From NCBI RefSeq assembly GCF_000330505.1, contig NW_004191857.1:27844-43481 (forward strand): a DNA stretch of 15,638 nt, given 5' to 3'. Below are positions 8,842 to 15,638 of the stretch, in pieces (the stretch's first letter is position 1; each line of letters opens with the position of its first letter). A model generated the notes under the pieces. The model worked only from the letters and a program-made list of their open reading frames with translations, did not search any database and was not told the DNA's origin. This DNA comes from Entamoeba invadens IP1. Its lineage: Eukaryota; Evosea; Mastigamoebida; Endamoebidae. A program made the translations under genes and the position numbers.

Positions 8842-9689
8842 ATATGTAAGGAAATAATATAATTGGATGAATAATCATAAAAAACTCATAAAAATAGAAT
8901 TCAAAAAACAAATTTGACAAATTAGTCAGCATGATGTAGTTGAATGAAAATGTATTCATTATGAATAAATTTACGATTTTGAATGTAAATTCAAAGTAAA
9001 GACTTGAATTGTGACCGTCAACGGGATTAAAACTCAAAGACGAAAAGATATGTTTAAAGTTGATATTTATTACAAAATGAATAAAAAAATAAATTCAACA
9101 AAAAATTAAATTCAATAAAAAACAATCAAAATTAATGTTTAAAAGAAAATATGAGTAAAAAGTTGAAAATTACAACAACAAAGTTATAGTAAAGATGAAA
9201 ATTACATTAATTTATTTCTTTTATTTTTTATACATATAATTTTTTTAAATATTTAATTTTTAATTCACTTTTTATTTAAACTTTATATTTTATTCTTGTT
9301 TTATATTTTTATTATATTTATTATATAATATCTTTTTGTTTAATTTTATAATTTATTATATTTTTTAATATATTTTTAATATATTTTTATTATTTTTTTT
9401 TATTAACTCTTTTTCAAACTCATTTTTTAAACAAATAGTTACATAAAAAATTTAAATATTTGGGTGTGTATGTTTTAATAAAACATTAAATTTAGATAAA
9501 TTGCAATTTCTATTAAAACATTGAAAAAATAAAAAGCTGTTGTATTATTTTTTGTTACAATTTTCAATACAATTCAAATCCCATCAAATGTGACAAAAAT
9601 GGAAGAAGAATTTTTTGTGTTTGTTTAAATTTGTCTTAGATAACTTTGTCTGAAATTTTTGGGAAAATCAATTTTTCCAAAATTTAGAC
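8842..9689. other. Gene-free AT-rich region with T-rich tract
   Basis: No supported gene lies between the transposon end and the LRR remnant. From about 9200 to 9420 the plus strand is almost pure T and A with long T runs and very few G or C. At 9600-9690 an ATG followed by a few codons and stops, and a repeat of TTGGGAAAATCAATTTTT near 9660 and 9711, suggest very degraded upstream LRR sequence, but I cannot support a gene there. The minus-strand ORF at 8810-9037 overlaps the transposon end and looks spurious. Confidence 0.55.
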
Positions 9690-10275
9690 AATTTTAAGTT
9701 TTACTATAATTTGGAAAATCAATTTTTATGATGTATCAATTTGGTATCAATTAACATCCCAACTTCGGTTTTTCAACTTGGCTCTTGTTTCTATAACTGT
9801 TCTAAATTGAATGTACTTGACATCTATGTTAATGTATCTTAAATTGAGAAGTGTTGTTTGTATGGATGTATTTATTTAGTTTTATTTCAAATTCTGAGCA
9901 TCATCACTCAAATCCAAGATTTTTGTTTTAGTTACTTATCCAAATTAAGTCATGTTAATATTCCAGAAACTGTTTGTCAAATTGAGAAGTTTTGTTTTTA
10001 TGGATGTGCAATTATTAGTTCAGTCAGAATCTCACAGAATGTTACTGAAATTGGATGTGCATGTTTCTATGGGAGTGTAAATGTTTTAACATTCGTATCC
10101 CCAAAAATACAATAAAAATTGGCTACTTTTGCTTTGGCAATTCTCCTAAACTATGTACAATTTATATTCCAAAACAATTAAATACAACGAGTTCTGTTTT
10201 TATGGAGTACCTAATATAACTTCAACCAAAATTTTAAAATACGACTCAAAATTAAGATGTGTCAGTGTGTTATGA
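9690..10275 (+). pseudogene. BspA-like leucine-rich repeat gene remnant
   Basis: At least five LRR_5/BspA-type repeats are readable: SINIPTSVFQLGSCFYNC (from 9747), then a degraded unit with IEKCCLYGC, HVNIPETVCQIEKFCFYGC (near 9955), VRISQNVTEIGCACFYG (near 10025), and after a shift IGYFCFGNSPKLCTIYIPKQ (10118 on). The main frame has a TAA after DIYVNVS near 9840 and ends at 10110. Frameshifts coincide with an A5 run (10114-10118) and a T5 run (10197-10201). A final frame ends at TGA 10273. No N-terminal region like that of the minus-strand LRR gene is present, so this is a 5'-truncated fragment of the same family. It is not a close copy of the other two LRR loci at protein level. Confidence 0.78.
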
Positions 10276-10541
10276 TAATATTTATATTTCATTTACAAAA
10301 TGACAAAGTGTTTCAAGTATCCATGAGTGAATATTGTTATCATTTTCAATAGTATAATGCATTAAATAATGTTTATGTTGATGATTATAAATTTATTCAT
10401 GTTTTTTGTTCTTGTTTTAAATAATAATTGCAAAATGTTGATAATTAATTAATTTTATATTAAAAATTAATGATGATGTAAAATTATTCATAATATTTAA
10501 AGATAATAATATTTTAAATGAGTAGTGAATTAGAATACTTT
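10276..10541. other. AT-rich spacer between LRR remnant and the small ORF
   Basis: Low-complexity AT-rich sequence. It would contain the 3' ends of two convergent units: the LRR remnant on plus and the small ORF on minus. No other feature was seen. Confidence 0.5.
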
Positions 10542-10634
10542 TTATTTCTTCTCTTCCTTCTTCTCGGTGGCAGCAGCCTTTGGTGCGGCTTCCTTTGGTG
10601 CAGCAGCTCCCTTCTTTCCTCCCTTCTTTGGCAT
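10542..10634 (-). CDS. Small lysine/alanine-rich basic protein, 30 aa
   Basis: ATG at 10634-10632 to TAA at 10544-10542, uninterrupted. The product starts MPKKGGKKGAAAPKEAAPKA and ends in a Lys/Glu run; 10 of 30 residues are Lys. Base composition is about 52% GC against an extremely AT-rich setting. Nine of ten Lys codons are AAG, and Ala/Gly/Pro codons are mainly GCT, GCC, GGA and CCA, the kind of bias seen in highly expressed Entamoeba genes. A TATA-like CTATAAAAG lies 33-41 bp upstream. The composition resembles the basic N-terminal tails of some ribosomal proteins (for example S25) or histone-like proteins, but no folded domain follows. It may be a genuine micro-protein, or the preserved 5' end of a larger gene copy. 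I do not assign a function. Confidence 0.55.
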   Translation of the reverse strand: MPKKGGKKGAAAPKEAAPKAAATEKKEEKK

Positions 10635-10665
10635 ATGTATTTAACGAGTGATTATTAAGATGCTT

Positions 10666-10675
10666 ACTTTTATAG
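10666..10675 (-). promoter_or_regulatory. TATA-like element upstream of the small basic ORF
   Basis: On the minus strand this reads CTATAAAAGT, 32-41 bp before the ATG at 10634. That spacing suits the short leaders typical of Entamoeba genes. No initiator or GAAC-type motif could be assigned. Confidence 0.35.
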
Positions 10676-10788
10676 AATCTTCATTTTTGTGAGATACAAC
10701 AGCCATATTATGTCCTACATAACGGGTGTATTGCGGTGAAAAATGGCTAATCATTTTAATCAAAAATAGACATCACACATTATTTGAA

Positions 10789-10873
10789 GGGAGACAGATA
10801 ATTGGCCACAGTGAAAACTGGCCATGAGGAAAACTGGCCACATTATTCAATAAAAGTTCAATAACAATTCAAC
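10789..10873 (+). repeat. Left terminal inverted repeat of the MULE, with 16-bp internal repeats
   Basis: Contains GGCCACAGTGAAAACT and GGCCATGAGGAAAACT in tandem followed by GGCCACA, a strict 16-bp period of GAAAACTGGCC. Then comes an AT-rich part ending AACAATTCAAC, shared with the right end in inverted orientation. The outermost unit is degraded (ATAATTGGCC). Confidence 0.88.
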
Positions 10874-10924
10874 TTTTTTCTCATTTGTTTTTTTAATAAA
10901 AACGATAAACTGAAAAATAATTAA

Positions 10925-12593
10925 ATGGAAGAAATACCAGAAATTGCTTTTCTTGAAAGTCAAAGAGGCTATCAGATGCCTTACATAAATGGCTGCAAAT
11001 TCAAACCCGAAAAAAAGGATCGAATAAAAATTAAATGTTCTCACAAAGGTTGTAAAGTTAGAATCGAACTGGTTAAAACTGAGAGTGGAAATTATAAATA
11101 CACTTTATTAAATGATACAATTCACACACATGATTATGTCGATTATTTAAATGATTTGTTTCGAATACGTTTAAAAGAAGCGGTTAAAAAAGAAGATTCC
11201 AAAAACAAGACAACAAAACAAATAGTAGTAGAGCAATACATTCAAGGAACAACTCGAAGAATTTCTGTCTGTGAAAAACAAGTCAGAAAGGAAAGACAGC
11301 CATACTCTGTAACCAAAACACAAGACATAGAATTTTCCGAAATAGAAAAAGAAATTGTATTGTATCAAGATGATGATATGATAATTTTTGGAAAACAAGA
11401 TTATGTTGAGTTGTTAAAAACCTTCTCCAGTTTTATTTTTTGATGGCACATTTAGATCATGTCCGTGTTTGTTTAATTAAATTTATTATAATAATATAAT
11501 ACAAAAACAAATAGCTCTTTTTTATCAATTATATATAATACACGGGCTTGTCAGTGGTGAATGTTTTCCGATTGTTTTTAGGTGTCTAAAAGGAAAAAGT
11601 TTTGAAGTGTATTATAACTTTTTAGAAACTTTGAAAAATGTTGTTGGTAGTGATTATTTAAACAGAGAAATGATTGTTATGGGAGATTTTGAGTTGTGTT
11701 TTATTAAGAATTTGTTTCCTAAACAAGTCAAAGTAAAGTGTTGTCACTTTCATTATTGCCAGAATATATTTCGGAAAGATTCTTATTGTGGATTTAAACA
11801 CCGTTATAAAAACGGAGACGAGTTTAAAAGTGCAATCAGGAAATTGATGTCTTTACCGTTTATGCCGGTTAGTATGATATTCACAACATTTTATGAATTA
11901 AAAGAAATTTATAAAGATGACGCCGACATTTGTGTTATTTATAAACACTTTGAAAATTATTACATAAACGGCGTTTTTAAAGTTGACAATTGGTGTTTAT
12001 TTGGTATTGAAGAACGAACAAACAATAATGCAGAAAGTTTTCACAGTTCTTTAAATAAATTAGTATTAACAAAAACACCTAATATACACAAATTTGTTGA
12101 CTATTTAAAGGAATATATAAAACGTGTTGACATTCATTATTTTTCGTTGACGACAAATTTGCAATTAACAAGGAAAAAGCGTGTTGTTGCAATGAAAAAC
12201 ATAACAATAAAACAACTGACAACTGAATTGATGAATGGAATGGATCAACTTGAGTTTCTTGAAAAAGTATCTGTTATTATTGGTGCTTCGAAAATGCATA
12301 CACTTCTCGATTGTGATATTGATACTCTTATTGAAGAAACATTAAGAGAAAACGACCTTGTAGAAAGGCTCGAAGCTGAAACAAACATGGGTAATAAAGC
12401 CGAACACAATTTGGAAAAAGTTGTTGAAATAGATTTCAAAGAAAAAAGCTCAGTAAAATATGTTATAAACGAAGATGAATGTACTTCAACAACTGAAAAA
12501 ACAAAACCTATCCACAAAAAGAAAACAAGAGAAGGATCCAGACCATTAAGAAAAAGCAAAATATTCAAGGAACTTAAAAGAGCCAAAAAATAA
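10925..12593 (+). pseudogene. Mutator-like (MULE) transposase, one intron and one frameshift
   Basis: An ATG at 10925 opens the gene. Residues ~35-70 form a FLYWCH/WRKY-GCM1-type zinc finger (KCSHKGC, then HTH), a DNA-binding module common in MULE transposases. The catalytic core follows: first Asp in FFDGTFRSCP (codon 11442), second Asp in VMGDFELCF (codon 11685) with the family CCHFHYC motif just after, and Glu in NNNAESFH (codon 12033). The C-terminus is basic (KKKTREGSRPLRKSK). The frame shifts by one between the N-terminal part and the DGTF motif, right at a T6 run (11436-11441). A 48-nt intron at 11467-11514 rejoins the core. Total length would be about 540 residues, sensible for the family. 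If the T-run shift is a sequencing error, the gene is intact; I list it as broken because the sequence as given does not read through. Confidence 0.9.
11467..11514 (+). other. Predicted 48-nt spliceosomal intron in the MULE transposase gene
   Basis: It starts GTTTGTTT and ends AAATAG, the signature of short Entamoeba introns (5' GTTTGT, 3' TAG). Unspliced, the frame hits TAA eight bases in. Spliced, the T left before the site joins CT to make Ser, and the frame continues directly with SLFYQLYIIHGLVSG into the downstream MULE core. The intron is A/T except for its splice sites and two C bases. Its length is divisible by three. Confidence 0.85.
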
Positions 12594-12634
12594 TACAAAT
12601 TTAATTTTATATTGGTTTTGTTTTTGAATAAAAC

Positions 12635-12718
12635 GTTGAATTGTTATTGAACTTTATTGAATATTGTGGCCAGTTTTCTACGTGGCCAGTTTTCACTGAG
12701 GCCAGTTTTCCTAAACCC
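12635..12718 (-). repeat. Right terminal inverted repeat of the MULE, with 16-bp internal repeats
   Basis: Read on the minus strand it holds three copies of GAAAACTGGCC at 16-bp spacing (GGCCTCAGTGAAAACT, GGCCACGTAGAAAACT), then ATATTCAATAAAG and AACAATTCAAC as in the left end. Confidence 0.88.
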
Positions 12719-13217
12719 GTTTTATAATGTTTCAAAAATAAACTCTGTTTTTGTAAACTTACAAACTTTATCAAAATCCTTTAATTGGTCATTTTTTTGT
12801 TGCTATTTTTGCCTACTATATTTTTGTAACTGACGTTATATATTTATCGTTGAAGGTTTATCGAATAACATTTCTATAAACCTTAAAATGTTATTTATTT
12901 ATTGGAATTAATTTTTTCCACAATCACATTTAAAATATTGATGGGTTGGAACAAAAGTTTCTAAATTCACTTCCAATAATTTTTTTTTGGTGGCACTGTT
13001 TCAATAAATAAAAAACTTTTACGTTTATAATTCTGTAGTTTTGAATTTAATTACATATTTTAAATACTTTTGTTTAAATAAAAATCATTTATGTAAGTTT
13101 GAATGATTTTATTTTTGATTTTATTTGAAAAAAATCATTTTTGAACGAGGTTATGATCATTTTGAATGAAATTTTTATAAAATTAAATATAAAAACAAAT
13201 AAACTCTATTAACATAC
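12719..13217. other. AT-rich spacer with two inverted repeats
   Basis: No gene was seen. AAGGTTTAT at 12853-12861 is repeated inverted at 12876-12884 (14-nt loop). AAATAAAAATCATT at 13076-13089 has an inverted partner at 13102-13114 with one unpaired base. In sequence this AT-rich the second could be chance. The last ~40 bp before 13218 would be the TLDc gene's core promoter; an ATATAAAAAC string lies there. Confidence 0.45.
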
Positions 13218-14160
13218 ATGGAAAACGAGTTGACAGCACTCTCAGCACTCTGCACTAACGCAGCAAAGGCGGTGTTAGACTTCAACAAAAATAAAAAGGT
13301 ATACAACTTTGTTGACGACAAGTCACTTGACATTGATCAACGTATTGAAAATGCAGAGGGACACTTCGACAGACTCGATGAGGTGTTTGATAGAAAGAAA
13401 AACATCACAACATCACTCAACACAATCGTCACTGATTTGGATAACGCATCCAACAAAATCAAAAGTGAGATAATTTTGTACTCACCAGAAAATGACAACG
13501 AGAAGTTGTATGAGATATACAACATCAAAATAGCACTTTATGAGGAGAAGTGCAAAATATACAACACTAAAATTGATGAAATAAAGAAATCGGAGAAATT
13601 CATCAATTCAAAAAAACAACGATACAGAAGAAGTTGAAAAAATAAGGAGCTAACACGTCACACTTGAAGAAGAAGCCAGTCTTGAGAAGTTGACAGTAAT
13701 GAAGATTGCGAATGTTGTGTTTGATTCGGACAAAGACAACTGGTCACAAAACACGTCGGTGTTTGATGAAAAAGTAATGAACAAAAGCAATTTGTGCTTT
13801 TTGATAGAAGACACAAATCACAACAAGTTTGGTGGTGTGTACACAGGCAAAATAAATAAAGTTGACGATTATATCAACAGTGGCAGTTCTTACATATTTT
13901 CACTTGTGAGAAACGGCACTTTGAATCCAAAAAAGTTTGGTAAGACTGAAAAAAACACCGATTACGAATTTTGGCTGAATTCTCAACACACTTCAGAACT
14001 CTTTTCATTTGGTGGTACTTAGTGTGGTGATATAGCTGTATACAAAAAAGGTTAAAATGGTAGTCATTGCAGCCCATACACTTACACCGCCAAACGAAAT
14101 GAGTTGACTGATAACGTCAATTTCACACCAAAGAGTGTTGTTGTCTTTCAACTTAACTGA
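13218..14160 (+). pseudogene. Coiled-coil plus TLDc domain protein gene, broken
   Basis: An ATG at 13218 opens ~130 codons rich in Lys, Glu, Asp, Asn and Ile (e.g. NTIVTDLDNASNKIKSEI) that look like a helical coiled coil. At an A7 run (13610-13616) the reading shifts frame. The continuation carries a TAA at 13651, then a recognisable TLDc domain: VVFDSDKDNWSQNTS near 13705, CFLIEDTNHNKFGGVY, SYIFSLVRNG and ELFSFGG. Stops at 14020 (TAG) and 14053 (TAA) interrupt the last part, which keeps frame to TGA 14158 and still reads TDNVNFTPKSVVVFQLN, the usual end of Entamoeba TLDc proteins. TLDc domains occur in OXR1/TBC1D24-type proteins linked to oxidative stress and V-ATPase regulation; in Entamoeba they form a large family without known role. 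Length of ~313 codons fits that family. Confidence 0.85.
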
Positions 14161-14520
14161 CATTTTGTCATTTTTTTATTTTTAATCAAATATTTGCAAC
14201 ACATTGACTCCAATAGTGCCATATTTGTAATTTGCCACGTCACCGCAACTCAAATTAATGTACACAAGTTGTAACAAAATCTGTCCTTTTTGAAAGGCAG
14301 GACAGACAGGAAAAAACGGGTTTCACCCTTCAAACCTAACACTGGAACGAACACTCGATTAGGACATCTTTGATGTTTGTAGTCTTTCAGGCATCTCCTC
14401 TTTATGTCTTGTATCTTCCGGAGACGGATTCACGACGCCGCAACTCGCCGAGTTCAACAAGTTTCGACAGTTGCGGCATATCTACTCTTTGTGTCCCGTT
14501 GAATCTTTATGAAGTATATT
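14161..14520. other. Unassigned GC-richer patch with nested inverted repeats
   Basis: Just after the TLDc gene, the sequence from about 14280 to 14500 is clearly richer in G and C than other spacers. CTGTCC (14281-14286) pairs with GGACAG, with CCTTT/AAAGG nested inside. GCCGCAACT (14437-14445) pairs perfectly with 14469-14477, and AACTC/GAGTT (14442-14454) forms an alternative small hairpin. Codon-like composition on the minus strand (MPQLSKLVELGELRRRESV) hints at a gene fragment, but every frame is short and I recognise no family. It could be a coding remnant or a structured RNA. Confidence 0.4.
14437..14477. repeat. 9-bp perfect inverted repeat
   Basis: GCCGCAACT and AGTTGCGGC are separated by 23 nt. 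The arms are 67% GC, rare in this window, which makes chance less likely than for AT-rich palindromes. Confidence 0.7.
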
Positions 14521-15093
14521 ATATGAAAAGTATGTTGGTATTTTTATTTATTATGGGTTTTCTCAAACTACAAACTATAGTAATTAACTATTAAAATCAT
14601 ATTATAGTTGATATTTTCATCTAAAAATGAATAGTAGAACTGTTAATATAATTAATTATAATTTAATAGTTTGATAACACAATTTATTTTTTAAAGCAAA
14701 AAACTAAGAAAAGATCAATAGACTTTTCGACATAATTAAGCACTAACAATTGACAATATAATTAATTAACTATATCAAATAAAATAAGTAAAAAGCACTG
14801 CTGACGCTAATAAGATCGGGCGTTTATTATAATCATTAATAAAATTTAGAATAACAAATTTGCTCTTAAGTAAATTATTTGTTATTAATTGTTTTCTTAC
14901 TGTTTTATATTTCAATTTTTTCTTATTTAAACTTGAAAACAACAATTTAACTGGTAAAAAAATTATTCACTGATTTTTTTAGGGAAGAAAATTCTTATTT
15001 CAGGCCAATATAATATCATTTTTGAAAAAAATACCATGCCAAAATTTTTCTAAATTATTATTGTTTTACATCTTTTCAAGTTAAAATGGTTCC
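14521..15093. other. AT-rich gene-free region
   Basis: No supported gene. A 10-bp perfect inverted repeat (AATAACAAAT at 14850-14859, partner 14877-14886) and a small GC island around 14795-14822 (CTGACGC, TCGGGCG) are the only structure noted. Confidence 0.5.
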
Positions 15094-15150
15094 TTATAAA
15101 ACAAAGTTTTATAACTGGGCGCTCCTTTCATTTCAAAGGAACGCCCAGTT
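15094..15150. repeat. Two adjoining strong hairpins
   Basis: Hairpin 1: TTATAAAAC at 15094-15102 pairs perfectly with GTTTTATAA at 15106-15114 across a 3-nt loop. Hairpin 2: AACTGGGCGCTCCTTT at 15113-15128 pairs with AAAGGAACGCCCAGTT at 15135-15150, 15 of 16 pairs, loop CATTTC. The two share the bases AA at 15113-15114. No gene lies next to them. Confidence 0.85.
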
Positions 15151-15638
15151 TCGTTACTTCGTATTTCAATAACAAGGAACTATCTAAACTTTTAAAAACC
15201 AAAATTTAATAAAAAACAAAAAACGGCGGTTAATGATCAAAATCGCTTTTTACATTGCAAATGTGATAAACTATTGGTACGTATTTCCAATTTTTACCAA
15301 TAATTTCAAAAACGAACAAAATAAACACAAAATAAACAAACACAATACCATGAAACATAAATCGCCTGTAATGCAATGTCAAAAACGGTCAATAAAAAAT
15401 AAATAAAATTGCCAACTTAAATAATTGTTGAGGAAACAATAAGAAAAAAAGAAGAAAAAGGTAAATTGATGTAAAATGATATATACAAGCAAAATTAAGA
15501 ACGAAAACATAGACAATCATTACAATACAGTTTCTATAGACAATAAAACAACTATAAAATTATTATAAAATTAATGTTTATTTTAACATATAACTATATT
15601 ATAACTATTATAATACTACCAAAAGAAACTATCAGACA
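15151..15638. other. AT-rich end of window, nothing recognised
   Basis: Low-complexity A-rich sequence with one slightly GC-richer spot (CGGCGG near 15225). No ORF, RNA gene or repeat could be supported. Confidence 0.5.

Larger units (their letters stand above)
10789..12718 (+). mobile_element. Mutator-like DNA transposon (MULE), about 1.9 kb
   Basis: Long terminal inverted repeats bracket a MULE transposase. The left end at about 10789-10873 and the right end at 12635-12718 match at roughly nine of ten positions over ~70 bp, with one single-base gap in the inner part. Outermost bases are weaker; GGG (10789) against CCC (12718) is my best guess for the termini. I could not find a matching 8-11 bp target duplication at these borders, so the ends are uncertain by some bases. 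MULEs are known in Entamoeba genomes. The transposase has a single apparent frameshift and an intact splice signal, so this copy may be the least decayed large gene in the window. Confidence 0.88.

Noticed and set aside
12245..12598. Minus-strand ORF inside the MULE transposase
   Set aside because: Antisense shadow of the conserved transposase C-terminus.
10780..12727. Target-site duplication for the MULE
   Set aside because: The 9-bp sequences next to GGG (10789) and CCC (12718) agree at only about five positions, which is no evidence.
14370..14594. Plus-strand ORF in the GC-richer patch
   Set aside because: No family resemblance and part of it overlaps palindromic sequence; codon-like features are no better than on the minus strand.
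15094..15150. CRISPR or bacterial terminator
   Set aside because: There is one palindrome pair only, no spacer-repeat array, and the context is eukaryotic.

Overview
The window looks like nuclear DNA of an Entamoeba species, most like E. invadens; this rests on pattern recognition, not a database match. The reasons are very AT-rich spacers, BspA-type leucine-rich repeat (LRR) genes carrying the N-terminal region I associate with Entamoeba, a coiled-coil plus TLDc gene, short 5' leaders, and a 48-nt intron of the Entamoeba type (GTTTGT...TAG) inside a Mutator-like transposase. Nothing suggests a bacterial or viral genome.

Layout. 50-2315 (+): broken BspA-like LRR gene whose 3' part encodes an intact glycine-rich, hydrophobic region resembling linkers of bacterial Rhs/polymorphic proteins. 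2458-2537 (+): degenerate tRNA-Ser(CGA). 2729-4800 (-): second broken BspA-like gene, with N-terminal region, LRRs and a non-LRR acidic-tailed C-terminal region. 5236-6622 (+): broken multi-pass membrane protein gene with a TMEM185-like pattern. 6960-8839: complete Tc1/mariner-type element with 26-bp terminal inverted repeats, TA flanks and a broken transposase. 9690-10275 (+): third LRR remnant. 10542-10634 (-): tiny intact ORF for a Lys/Ala-rich protein with codon use unlike anything around it. 10789-12718: Mutator-like element with terminal inverted repeats built on a 16-bp period and a transposase gene with one intron and one frameshift. 13218-14160 (+): broken coiled-coil plus TLDc gene. 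14161-15638: no gene recognised, but a GC-richer patch and several strong hairpins.

No operon or joint pathway is evident. Almost every protein-coding locus is interrupted by in-frame stops, frameshifts or both, and many frameshifts fall on A or T runs. Either this is a transposon-rich graveyard of multigene families, or part of the damage is homopolymer error in a draft assembly; the nonsense codons away from runs argue that much of the decay is real. The best-supported new observations are the two delimited transposons, the intron inside the Mutator-like transposase, the Rhs-like tail on an LRR gene, the intact 30-aa ORF and the double hairpin at 15094-15150.
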